A stretch of 64,000 nt of DNA, from NCBI RefSeq assembly GCF_019145435.1, contig NZ_JAHSTS010000001.1, forward strand, positions 1,688,001 through 1,752,000. Direction: 5' to 3'. Source of the DNA: Pseudomonas ekonensis (GTDB lineage Bacteria > Pseudomonadota > Gammaproteobacteria > Pseudomonadales > Pseudomonadaceae). This document shows, piece after piece, positions 17,559 to 25,017 of this stretch. Made by a program: the position numbers and the translations under genes. Under the pieces are notes generated by a model. It was not told where the DNA came from. It did not search any database and saw only the letters and a list, made by a program, of their open reading frames with translations. Numbering within the stretch: the first letter of the stretch is position 1; each line of letters starts with the position of its first letter.

Positions 17559-17699
17559 GGCTCTGTGTGAAAAGCCTTGATACTCGGTGATGCTGCGTTG
17601 AAAACAGCCTCGGAATGCTCATTTACAACCCGTAAACTCCGCTTCCTCGGCTGTTTTCGCCTTGCCTGACCTTCGTCTCAAGACTTTTCACACAGACCC
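17559..17699. mobile_element. Miniature inverted-repeat transposable element (MITE), 141 bp
   Basis: The element begins GGCTCTGTGTGAAAAG and ends in the complement of GGGTCTGTGTGAAAAG. The terminal inverted repeats match over about 22 bp with two differences, and GAAAACAGCC is repeated inverted further in. TA dinucleotides flank both ends (17557-17558 and 17700-17701), consistent with a TA target duplication. There is no open reading frame, so it must be moved in trans, probably by an IS5-group-type transposase judging by the ends. It lies only a few bases before the ribosome site of the DinB gene. Confidence 0.75.
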
Positions 17700-17712
17700 T
17701 AAGGTACCCGCG

Positions 17713-18306
17713 ATGATCAACCTGGCCACAGCCCATCTGTTCGCCGGCTACAAGCGCTGGGCCAACCGGCGCCTGTTCGACAGCCTGCAAGCGTTGCCGG
17801 CGGAAGAAATCACCCGTGAGCGCAAGACCATCTTTAAAACCATGCTCGGCACGCTGAACCACATCTACGTGGTCGACCGGATCTGGCAGGCGCACCTGGA
17901 AGGCCGCAGCCACGGCTTCGAAACGTCCCACGATTTGGTCTACGCCGATCTCGCCGAGCTGCGTCGGGCCCAGGAAGAGGCCGATGACTGGTATTGCGCC
18001 TGGAGCGCCGGGCAGACCGAAGCGTCGCTGAACCACCCGGTGGACTTCACGTTCGTGTCCGGCGACGGCGGCACGATGAACGCCGGGGCGATTTTCCTGC
18101 ATGTGGTCAATCACAACAGCTACCACCGGGGCTGGGTGATCCAGATGTATTTCGAGATCCCGCAGATGCCGCCGATGACCGACCTGCCGGTGTACCTGCG
18201 CGAGGTCGACCCCGGCTTCAAGGCATTCAGTGCGCCGGCAGCGGCGCCGACATGTGACGGGCAATCAGCGAGCGCAGCCAGCGTTCCGCCGGATCGTTGT
18301 CGTTGA
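17713..18306 (+). CDS. DinB family putative metal-dependent enzyme
   Basis: A 197-residue four-helix-bundle protein. The start is ATG 17713 with AAGG upstream; the frame is also open from 17662 within the MITE. The DinB metal triad is visible as His in GTLNHIYVVDR and two His in HVVNHNSYHRGW. Relatives include thiol-dependent transferases and unassigned stress proteins. The last 80 bp overlap the end of the convergent LysR gene, and the C-terminal tail beyond about residue 175 is poor in family features, so the tail may be a run-on after a lost stop. Confidence 0.82.
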   Translation: MINLATAHLFAGYKRWANRRLFDSLQALPAEEITRERKTIFKTMLGTLNHIYVVDRIWQAHLEGRSHGFETSHDLVYADLAELRRAQEEADDWYCAWSAGQTEASLNHPVDFTFVSGDGGTMNAGAIFLHVVNHNSYHRGWVIQMYFEIPQMPPMTDLPVYLREVDPGFKAFSAPAAAPTCDGQSASAASVPPDRCR

Positions 18307-19147
18307 CCCCGTTCCAGACCATCGACAGCTCCGAGGGAATGATCTCGAACGGCGGCTCGTCGGCCCGCAGCATGCCGCTGCCTTCGACCAGCGCGCAGGC
18401 GGCGAAGTCCGGCACGGTGGCGAGCATGTCGGTGCCGGCCAGGATCGCCCGCAGCGGCGCGAACTGCGGCACCGCCAGGACCACCCGGCGCGAACGGCCG
18501 ATCCGGGCCAGGTCGTTGTCGATGGCGCCGCCCAGATCCCCGGAGAACGACACCAGCGCATGGGGCCGTTCGCAGTAGTCGTCCAGGGTCAGCGCGCCGG
18601 GACGGTCGTCGCCGCGCAGGATCTTGCAGCGCAGGTCGCGCAGTTTCTTGCGCTTGGCGTTGGCCGGCAGGTCGGTGGTGTAGCTGACGCCGACGGAGAT
18701 CTCGCCGCAGGCGAGCATCGACGACATCAGCAGGAAATTCACCCGGCGGATCACCACCACGACATTCGGCGCCTCGTCGCGCAGTTGCTTGAGCAGCGGC
18801 GGCAGCAGGCCGAACTCGGCGTCGTCGGACAGGCCGATGCGGAACACGTCGCGGCTGCTCAGCGGGTCGAAGTCCTTGGCCCGGCTGACCGCGCCGGAGA
18901 TGGTGTCCATCGCCGGCTGCAATTCTTTGAGGATCGCCAGGGCCCGCTGGGTCGGCTCGAGGACGCGGCCGTTGCGCACCAGCAACGGATCGTCGAACAG
19001 GTCCCGCAGCTTGGCCAGCGAAGCGCTGACGGCGGGCTGGCCGAGGAACAGCTTTTCCCCGGCGCGGGTCAGGTTCTTCTCGAACATCAGGGTCTCGAAA
19101 ATCACCAGCAGGTTCATGTCGACGCGGCGCAGGTCGTTGCGGTTCAT
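18227..19147 (-). CDS. MexT-like LysR family regulator
   Basis: A 306-residue LysR protein. The opening MNRNDLRRVDMNLLVIFETL, the recognition region EKLFLGQPAVSASLAKLRDL, and internal runs such as FRIGLSDDAEF, GEISVGVSYTTDLPANAKRK and NDNDPAERWLRS closely follow what I remember of P. aeruginosa MexT, the activator of mexEF-oprN and redox-stress genes. No mexEF genes are adjacent, so this is a paralogue or relocated homologue whose targets are unknown. Its 3' end overlaps the DinB gene by 80 bp. Confidence 0.82.
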   Translation of the reverse strand: MNRNDLRRVDMNLLVIFETLMFEKNLTRAGEKLFLGQPAVSASLAKLRDLFDDPLLVRNGRVLEPTQRALAILKELQPAMDTISGAVSRAKDFDPLSSRDVFRIGLSDDAEFGLLPPLLKQLRDEAPNVVVVIRRVNFLLMSSMLACGEISVGVSYTTDLPANAKRKKLRDLRCKILRGDDRPGALTLDDYCERPHALVSFSGDLGGAIDNDLARIGRSRRVVLAVPQFAPLRAILAGTDMLATVPDFAACALVEGSGMLRADEPPFEIIPSELSMVWNGVNDNDPAERWLRSLIARHMSAPLPAH

Positions 19148-19249
19148 GCCGATGGGCTCCGGGGTGGCGGAGCCCTCAGTGTAGGAGTTGGCGCGGGATC
19201 TGTGAGGCCGGCAGGCCGGATCCTGCAGTTCAGCGGGGAAGGGGAGCCT

Positions 19250-20644
19250 TCAGGGCTGTGAAATCAGGCTCTCCCGGCAGTCGAGCACCAGCTTCGCGCC
19301 GCCCAGTTCGCTGCGGCCGACCGCCAGGCTGAAGCCGTGCAGGCTGACGATCGCCGCGACGATCGACAGCCCCAGACCGAAGCCGTTTTTCGGTTGCCCG
19401 CCCTCGGCGCGGTAGAAGCGCTGGAACACCGCCTCGCGTTCGGACTCCGCAATGCCGGGGCCGGAGTCGTGCACTTCGATCCGCGTGTGTCCCGCCTCGT
19501 CGACCCCGCGCAAAATCACCGTACCGCCGGGCGGGGTGAACTTGATCGAGTTGCTCAGCAGGTTGGCCACCGCCTCGAACAGCAGCGCCCGGTCGCCGTT
19601 CAGGCGCGGCAGGGACTGGGGCATGTGCAGTTCGAAGCGCAGTTGGTCTTCCTCGGCCAGCGGCAGGTAGAACTCGTGCAGTTCCTGAAGCAACTGCACC
19701 GGCTCCAGTTCGACGAACCCCGAGCGGCGCTGCCGGTCCTCCAGCTCGGAGATCCGCAGCAGGCCGCGAAAGCGCGCCATCAGCGTATCGGCCTCGGCCA
19801 GCACCAGATCGAGCTGCGCCGCTTCGTGCGAGCCTTCGCCGGCCTGCTGCTGCATGCGGTACAGCTGCGCCCGCAGACGGGTCAGCGGGGTGCGCAGGTC
19901 GTGGGCGATGTTGTCGCACACGCCTTTGACTTCGTTCATCAGCCGCTCGATGCGCTCGAGCATGGCGTTGACGATGGCGGCGAGCATGTCCAGCTCGTCG
20001 CGCCGGTTGGACAGCGGCAGGCGCCGGGTCAGGTCGCCGGCGACGATGGCCTGGGCGCTGGCCTGGATCGCGCGGATCCGGCGCAGCGGCCGGCGGCGCA
20101 GCAGGTGCCAGCCGGCGATGCCCGGCAGGATGGTCAGCGACACGCCCCACAGCAGCGCGTGCAGGATGATCCGGGTCACGGCGAACAGCGAACCGTTGTC
20201 CCGCAGCAGGATCAGCCAGCGGCCGTCGCGGGTCTGGGTCGCCACGGCGTCGCAGCTGTCGGCGGGCAGGGTCGGGTCGTCGGAGTCGGCGCAGTCGGCC
20301 AGGGTGTGGATCTTGCCGTCCAGCGGCAGGCCGTCGGGGATCTGCTGCAAGGCGCCGCCCAGGTAACGGCGGTGCGCATCGAACAGGCCGTAGGCGTCGA
20401 TGCCGCGGATGTCGAAGGTCATGCTCGCGGCCAGCGCGTCTTCCAGCTGCTCGCCGCGAAAGTGGGAAAACAGGTGCTGGCGCTGCATCAGCGAATGCTT
20501 GGCCAGGTTGTCGAGGTAGCTCGACACCTCGAAGTACATGACCCCCATCAGGATCGCGCTCCAGGCCACGAACAGCGAACTGTAGAGCGCCAGCAGCCGG
20601 CTGCTGGAGGAGCGCCAGCCGTCAGACGGGTTCGGCAATGACAT
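19250..20644 (-). CDS. Two-component sensor histidine kinase
   Basis: A 464-residue kinase with two transmembrane segments (about 16-38 and 158-181) around a periplasmic sensor of about 120 residues, then a HAMP linker, the H-box IAHDLRTPLTRLR with His248, the N-box NLLSNSIKFTPPGG, and G-boxes DSGPGIAE and NGFGLGLSIV. It is co-transcribed with the upstream response regulator, overlapping it by 23 bp. The periplasmic part has two Cys (in LADCADS and ADSCDAV) that could sense metal or redox state; that is speculation. Confidence 0.9.
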   Translation of the reverse strand: MSLPNPSDGWRSSSSRLLALYSSLFVAWSAILMGVMYFEVSSYLDNLAKHSLMQRQHLFSHFRGEQLEDALAASMTFDIRGIDAYGLFDAHRRYLGGALQQIPDGLPLDGKIHTLADCADSDDPTLPADSCDAVATQTRDGRWLILLRDNGSLFAVTRIILHALLWGVSLTILPGIAGWHLLRRRPLRRIRAIQASAQAIVAGDLTRRLPLSNRRDELDMLAAIVNAMLERIERLMNEVKGVCDNIAHDLRTPLTRLRAQLYRMQQQAGEGSHEAAQLDLVLAEADTLMARFRGLLRISELEDRQRRSGFVELEPVQLLQELHEFYLPLAEEDQLRFELHMPQSLPRLNGDRALLFEAVANLLSNSIKFTPPGGTVILRGVDEAGHTRIEVHDSGPGIAESEREAVFQRFYRAEGGQPKNGFGLGLSIVAAIVSLHGFSLAVGRSELGGAKLVLDCRESLISQP

Positions 20645-21305
20645 AACCCGAGCCTCGCACCGTACGGATCAGCGGGACATTGCCCGGCGGGTCGATCTTC
20701 TTGCGCAGGCGGCCGATGTGCACGTCGATCAGGTTGGTGCCCGGGTCGAAGTGATAGCCCCACACCTCTTCGAAAATCATCATGCGCGACAGGATCTGGC
20801 CGCTGTTGCGCATCAGGAACTCCAGCAGCTTGTATTCGGTGGGCAGCAGCGTCAGCACCTGCTCGGCGCGGCGGGCCTCGTGGCTGATCAGATCCAGCTC
20901 CAGGTCCGCCACCTTCAGTGTGGTCGGCTGGGCGCCGCCGTTGTGCTGGCGGCGCAGCAGCACTTCGACCCGGGCCGCCATCTCGTCGGTGGCGAAGGGT
21001 TTGGTCAGGTAGTCGTCGCCGCCGGCCCGCAGCCCGCGCACCCGCTCATCGACGTCGGAGAGGGCGCTGATCATCAGGATCGGCGTGGCCACGCCCATGG
21101 TGCGCAGGGTGGTGACGATGGCCAGGCCGTCGAGCTCGGGGAGCATGCGGTCCAGGGTGATCAGGTCGTAGTGACCGTTGACGGCGCGTTCCAGGCCTTC
21201 GCGGCCATTGTCCACCCAATCCACGTCGAGCCCGTGGCTGCTCAGTTCGGCGACGATCTCCCGGGCGGTCACGGCGTCGTCTTCGATGGTCAGGATGCGA
21301 GTCAT
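20622..21305 (-). CDS. OmpR/PhoB-family response regulator
   Basis: A 227-residue regulator: receiver (residues 1-120, with Asp52 in LITLDRMLPELDG and Lys in YLTKPFA) and a winged helix DNA-binding domain (about 130-225, with LIDVHIGRLRKKID and the RTVRGSGYV wing). It lies first in the operon with its kinase gene. No obvious target gene is adjacent except the small genes divergent at 21472. Confidence 0.92.
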   Translation of the reverse strand: MTRILTIEDDAVTAREIVAELSSHGLDVDWVDNGREGLERAVNGHYDLITLDRMLPELDGLAIVTTLRTMGVATPILMISALSDVDERVRGLRAGGDDYLTKPFATDEMAARVEVLLRRQHNGGAQPTTLKVADLELDLISHEARRAEQVLTLLPTEYKLLEFLMRNSGQILSRMMIFEEVWGYHFDPGTNLIDVHIGRLRKKIDPPGNVPLIRTVRGSGYVIAEPV

Positions 21306-21471
21306 GAGGGGCCTGCTGATCGGTTCAAACGGAATGGCTGCATTTTGCCAACATTTAGCGGTAACGCTTTAAATTAACTTTCATGTTTTAGCCGTCAACG
21401 AGCGAAACCGGAAATCCCGTTTGCCGCAACCTTGATATCATCTGGCCACAAATTCAATCGGAAGGGACACC

Positions 21472-21807
21472 GTGGGCACCATGATTGGCAGAGGCTGGGT
21501 ACCGTTGACGGGCTTGTTGCTGGCGCTGGCGTGCGCTTCGGCCTCGGCGGCCAACACACCGTGCTCGGGCAAGAAGGGCGGGATCGCCCGTTGCGACGGG
21601 GACCTGTTCCTGTGCAACGACGGTTCCATCAGCGGTTCGAAGAAAAGCTGCGCGGCGATGTTCGGCGAGCGGGGCGCGGCAAGACCGCAAACGCTGCTGC
21701 AAAGCGACGACGGTTGCGCCTGCGGCACCGGCTCGTTCTGCACCGGGCCGCGCGGCGGGGTCTACTGCCTGACGCCCAGCGGCAACAAGAGCTACCGGCG
21801 CAAGTGA
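21472..21807 (+). CDS. Small Cys-rich exported protein (YdcA-like N-terminal motif)
   Basis: A 111-residue protein. GTG at 21472 has GGAAGGGA 5 nt upstream; ATG at 21481 is the alternative. A signal peptide ends at ASASAA (about residue 27). The mature protein has eight Cys in the pattern PCSGKKGGIARC, FLCNDGSISGSKKSC, GCACGTGSFC and VYCLTPSGNKSY. The first half resembles E. coli YdcA (PCSGSKGG...CNDGSISASKK...C); the second half repeats the theme. It is probably disulfide-bonded in the periplasm or medium. Function unknown. Confidence 0.75.
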   Translation: MGTMIGRGWVPLTGLLLALACASASAANTPCSGKKGGIARCDGDLFLCNDGSISGSKKSCAAMFGERGAARPQTLLQSDDGCACGTGSFCTGPRGGVYCLTPSGNKSYRRK

Positions 21808-21928
21808 CCTTCGCCTGAGCCAATGCATAAAACCCGCTGCGATCGCGCCGTCGTTGCAAACTGCATGGCCGATGCCCGTCGGCAATTTTCAACCCACTGA
21901 AAAACAACGATTTATTCAAGAGCGTGGT

Positions 21929-21945
21929 CTGGCACGGTCGGTGCA
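21929..21945 (+). promoter_or_regulatory. Sigma-54 (-24/-12) promoter candidate
   Basis: CTGGCACGGTCGGTGCA matches the RpoN consensus TGGCACG-N4-TTGCA with one mismatch. GG (21931-21932) and GC (21943-21944) are separated by exactly 10 bp as required. It lies about 55 bp before the membrane-protein gene at 22000 and points toward it. No adjacent enhancer-binding-protein gene is present. Confidence 0.5.
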
Positions 21946-21999
21946 ATTCGTCTGATGACGAGTTGTAACACCATCTTTCATGCCGGGAGCGCCACAACA

Positions 22000-22923
22000 A
22001 TGAATAGATCCTCCGATGGGTTTTATCCTGACTATGAAGCCGGGGCGGGCACGGTCTCGGGCGCGTCTTGGGGCGCCATCTTCGCCGGTGCGGCGGCCGC
22101 CGCTGCCCTGTCGACGATCCTGGTGCTGCTGGGCATCGGCCTGGGGTTCTCGGCGGTATCGCCGTGGGCCGGGGAGGGCGTCAGCGCCAAGGGCCTGGGC
22201 ATCTCCGCCATCGTCTGGCTGGCGGCCACGCAAATCGTCGCCTCGGGCCTGGGCGGCTACATCGCCGGGCGCTTGCGGGTGAAGTGGGCCGCCCTGCACG
22301 GTGACGAAGTGTACTTTCGCGACACCGCCCACGGCTTCCTGGCCTGGTGCGTGGCGACGCTGGTCACCGCGACCCTGGTCGCAGGCTCGGTCAGCGGCCT
22401 GGTCGGCGGCGGCCTGCACGCCGGTGCCCAGGCGGTCGGCGGTGCGGCCGGCAGCCTGACGCAAGCCGCGGGCACCGACACCGAGCGTTACGGCTACTTC
22501 GTCGACAGCCTGTTCCGCGACGGGCGTCCCGCCGCCGTGAGCGACGATGCCGTGCGCGGTGACGTGACCCGGATCTTCGCCCAGAGCCTGGCCAACGGTC
22601 AGCTCAGCGCCGAGGACCGTAGCTACCTCGCCCAATTGGTCGCGCAACGCACCGACCTGACCCAGGCCGATGCCGAACGCCGGGTCGACGACGTGTATGC
22701 CCGCACCCAGAAAGCCATCGCCGACGCCAAGCTCAAGGCGCAGCAAGCGGCCGATGCCGCCGCCAAAGCGGCCGCCTGGACATCGTTGTGGATGTTCGTC
22801 GCCCTGTTGGCCGGCGCGTTCTTCGCCAGTCTCGCGGCCACGTTCGGCGGTCGCCGCCGGGATGCGGTCGAGTATGTCGAGGTCGAGACCTACGCCGCCG
22901 TCAGCGTTCCCCCTGTCCGTTAA
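22000..22923 (+). CDS. Uncharacterised membrane protein
   Basis: A 307-residue protein starting at ATG 22000 (MNRSSDGFYPDYEAG). Four hydrophobic segments are visible: about 22-48 (an Ala-rich helix with GAAAAAALSTILVLLGIGLG), 62-85, 108-135 and 265-287. A soluble, helical, Ala/Asp-rich loop fills about 150-260. The same layout is seen in unnamed Pseudomonas membrane proteins. A sigma-54-like promoter lies upstream and a 24-residue membrane peptide gene follows 15 bp after the stop, probably in the same operon. Confidence 0.75.
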   Translation: MNRSSDGFYPDYEAGAGTVSGASWGAIFAGAAAAAALSTILVLLGIGLGFSAVSPWAGEGVSAKGLGISAIVWLAATQIVASGLGGYIAGRLRVKWAALHGDEVYFRDTAHGFLAWCVATLVTATLVAGSVSGLVGGGLHAGAQAVGGAAGSLTQAAGTDTERYGYFVDSLFRDGRPAAVSDDAVRGDVTRIFAQSLANGQLSAEDRSYLAQLVAQRTDLTQADAERRVDDVYARTQKAIADAKLKAQQAADAAAKAAAWTSLWMFVALLAGAFFASLAATFGGRRRDAVEYVEVETYAAVSVPPVR

Positions 22924-22938
22924 CCGAGGAGTTTCGCC

Positions 22939-23013
22939 ATGCGCTCATTACTGCTGTTTTTCCTTGGCGTGCCGATCCCGATCATCATCCTGATCGCCCT
23001 GTTCGTGCACTGA
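22939..23013 (+). CDS. 24-residue single-span membrane peptide
   Basis: ATG at 22939 follows a good site (gaggagtttcgcc) and gives MRSLLLFFLGVPIPIIILI then ALFVH before TGA. Almost the whole peptide is hydrophobic with one Arg near the N-terminus, so it should insert as one helix. It is 15 bp downstream of the larger membrane-protein gene and is followed by a strong hairpin terminator, which supports it as a real translated gene rather than chance. Function unknown; such peptides often modulate a larger membrane partner. Confidence 0.65.
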   Translation: MRSLLLFFLGVPIPIIILIALFVH

Positions 23014-23028
23014 CGCACCCTCCACTCA

Positions 23029-23076
23029 GGCCTGCCTGTCCCCGGTCGTCGGATCGACCCCGGGCAGCAGGCCTTT
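23029..23076 (+). terminator. Rho-independent terminator
   Basis: GGCCTGC at 23029 pairs with GCAGGCC ending at 23073, with an inner stem CCCCGGTCG / GATCGACCCCGGG, followed by TTT. It ends the small membrane-protein operon just before the hcn promoter region. Confidence 0.7.
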
Positions 23077-23078
23077 CA

Positions 23079-23092
23079 CTGGCCTGGATCAA
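23079..23092 (+). promoter_or_regulatory. ANR/FNR box candidate upstream of hcnA
   Basis: CTGGC-CTGG-ATCAA matches the degenerate ANR box TTGGC-N4-ATCAA described for hcnA of P. protegens CHA0 except for the first base. ANR would switch on cyanide production at low oxygen. It lies about 205 bp before the hcnA start, so a long untranslated leader is predicted. Confidence 0.55.
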
Positions 23093-23279
23093 TATTCCCT
23101 CTCGCGGTATCCCCTACCGTAAAACTTCCACGCCCTTGCCGCTGGATCGACTACATTGCTTGCGCGCGCACTGATGCTGCGCTGACGCAGGAACCGCTGC
23201 CGGCCCGATAGAGAGACAAACCCCACGGACCGGCAAAGGTGTAGTGCAGCAAGGAGCTGACGCAACCTCACCTGAACTT

Positions 23280-23297
23280 TTCACGGATGATTCGCAA
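23280..23297 (+). promoter_or_regulatory. RsmA/RsmE (CsrA) binding site over the hcnA ribosome site
   Basis: TTCACGGATGATTCGCA directly before the hcnA ATG contains ACGGAT, the ANGGA core recognised by CsrA-family repressors, overlapping the GGA of the Shine-Dalgarno sequence. This is the element through which GacS/GacA and Rsm RNAs control hcnA in P. protegens. Two further GGA sites (cacggacc at 23224, caaggagc at 23249) lie upstream in the leader. Confidence 0.75.
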
Positions 23298-23611
23298 TGC
23301 ACTGCCAAGAAAGAACCTTTGATATCCAGCCGTTGGCGCAGGCGGATATGACTGTCCACATCAACGGCCAACCCGTCACCGCCGCCATCGGCGAAACCGT
23401 CCTCAGCGTCATTCAGTCCCTCGGCGTGCGCCAGGTCGCGCGCAACGACCACAACCAGATCAGCGGGGCCTACTGCGGCATGGGCGTGTGCCAGTGCTGC
23501 CTGGTGAAGATCAACGGGCGGCACAAGCGCCGCGCCTGCCAGACCGTGGTGCGCGAGGGCATGAGCATCGAGACCCAGGTCAACCGCATCCACGGGCAGG
23601 AGGTCGTATGA
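23297..23611 (+). CDS. hcnA: Hydrogen cyanide synthase subunit HcnA
   Basis: A 104-residue [2Fe-2S] ferredoxin-like subunit of the membrane-associated glycine dehydrogenase complex that turns glycine into HCN and CO2. The cluster-binding segment is GAYCGMGVCQCCLVKING with Cys60, Cys65, Cys67/68 and Cys81 (RRACQT). The opening FDIQPLAQADMTVHINGQPV follows HcnA of other pseudomonads. It is first in hcnABC and overlaps hcnB by ATGA. ANR and Rsm control elements lie upstream. Confidence 0.93.
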   Translation: MHCQERTFDIQPLAQADMTVHINGQPVTAAIGETVLSVIQSLGVRQVARNDHNQISGAYCGMGVCQCCLVKINGRHKRRACQTVVREGMSIETQVNRIHGQEVV

Positions 23612-25017
23612 GCCAGCATCCGGTCATCGTCGGCGGCGGTCCGGCGGGCATGGCGGCGGCCACCGAACTGGCCCGCCATGGTGTGCGCTGCATCCTGCTC
23701 GAAGAGGCTTCGCGGCTGGGCGGCGTGGTCTATCGCGGACCGTTGCGCGACGGCGTGCAGCTGGACTACCTGGGGCCGCGCTATTCCGAGGTGCTGGGCA
23801 AGCTGCACGGCGAATTCCGCGAGCAGGCCGGGCTGATCGACGTGCGCCTCAACCACCGGGTGGTCGGCGCCGAGGGCACGCGCTCGCTGGTGGTGCTGGA
23901 CGGCGACGAGCGCCTCCATGAGATCGCCTATCCGCAACTGCTGCTGGCGGCCGGCTGCCATGAGCGCAGTGTGCCGTTCCCCGGCTGGACGCTGCCGGGC
24001 GTGATCATGCTCGGCGGCCTGCAACTTCAGATCAAGAGCGGCGTGGTCAAGCCTCAGGGGCCGGTGGTGATCACCGGCACCGGGCCGCTGCTGCCGTTGG
24101 TGGCGTGCCAGTTGCACGCCTCCGGCGTCAGCGTGGCGGGCGTCTACGAGGCGTGCGCGTTCGGCAAGATCGCCCGCGAAAGCCTGGCGCTGCTGAACAA
24201 GCCGCAGCTGTTCCTCGACGGCGTGAGCATGCTGGCCTACCTCAAGCTGCACGGCATCCCGATGAACTACGGCTGGGGCGTGGTCGAAGCCCACGGCGAG
24301 GGCGAACTGAAAAGCGTCAGCGTGGCGCCGTACTCGGCGACCTGGGAGGCGGACATGAGCCGCGCCGAGCGCATCGAGGCCAAGACCCTGGCGGTCGGCT
24401 ACGGCTTCATCCCGCGCACCCAGCTGAGCCAGCAGATGGGCCTGGACCACGGCTTCAGCGACGACGGCTACCTGCGCGCCAACGCCGATGTCTGGCAGCA
24501 GAGCAGCGAGTCCCACGTGCACCTGGCCGGCGACATGGGCGGCATCCGCGGCGGCGAGGCGGCGATGCTCGCCGGCAAGATCGCCGCGACTTCGATCCTG
24601 TTGCAGCGCGGCGTGCTGGAGGAAGAGCTGGCGCGGGTGCGGCGCGACCGTTACCTGGGCAAGCTCAAGGCCATCGTGCGCTTCCGTGCGGCGGTGGACC
24701 GCTACACCGAGCGCGGCGTCGGCCAGACCGCGTTGCCGGCGGCGGACACGGTGATCTGCCGCTGCGAACACGCGACCCGCGCCGACATCGACCGGGCGCT
24801 GGAGCAGGGCGTGCAGGACATCGCCAGCCTGAAGATGCGCACCCGCGTGAGCATGGGCGACTGCCAGGGGCGGATGTGCGTCGGCTATTGCAGCGACCGT
24901 CTGCGCCAGGCCACCGGCCGCCGCGATGTGGGCTGGCTGCGGCCGCGCTTCCCGATCGATCCGATTCCTTTTTCCGCGTTCCAGTCCCTCGGCACGGAGG
25001 CCGTTTCCCATGAGTAA
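23608..25017 (+). CDS. hcnB: Hydrogen cyanide synthase subunit HcnB
   Basis: A 469-residue FAD-dependent subunit. The dinucleotide fold VIVGGGPAGMAAATEL opens the protein, a second GTGPLLPLVA loop lies near residue 150, and the C-terminal region VICRCEHATRADID...GDCQGRMCVGYC carries four Cys that probably bind an iron-sulfur cluster, as in related amine dehydrogenase alpha subunits. The start ATG overlaps the hcnA stop (ATGA) and its end overlaps hcnC by 8 bp, so the three are translationally coupled. Confidence 0.93.
   Translation: MSQHPVIVGGGPAGMAAATELARHGVRCILLEEASRLGGVVYRGPLRDGVQLDYLGPRYSEVLGKLHGEFREQAGLIDVRLNHRVVGAEGTRSLVVLDGDERLHEIAYPQLLLAAGCHERSVPFPGWTLPGVIMLGGLQLQIKSGVVKPQGPVVITGTGPLLPLVACQLHASGVSVAGVYEACAFGKIARESLALLNKPQLFLDGVSMLAYLKLHGIPMNYGWGVVEAHGEGELKSVSVAPYSATWEADMSRAERIEAKTLAVGYGFIPRTQLSQQMGLDHGFSDDGYLRANADVWQQSSESHVHLAGDMGGIRGGEAAMLAGKIAATSILLQRGVLEEELARVRRDRYLGKLKAIVRFRAAVDRYTERGVGQTALPAADTVICRCEHATRADIDRALEQGVQDIASLKMRTRVSMGDCQGRMCVGYCSDRLRQATGRRDVGWLRPRFPIDPIPFSAFQSLGTEAVSHE

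Noticed and set aside
17559..17699. Insertion sequence with transposase
   Set aside because: At 141 bp with no coding frame it can only be a non-autonomous MITE.
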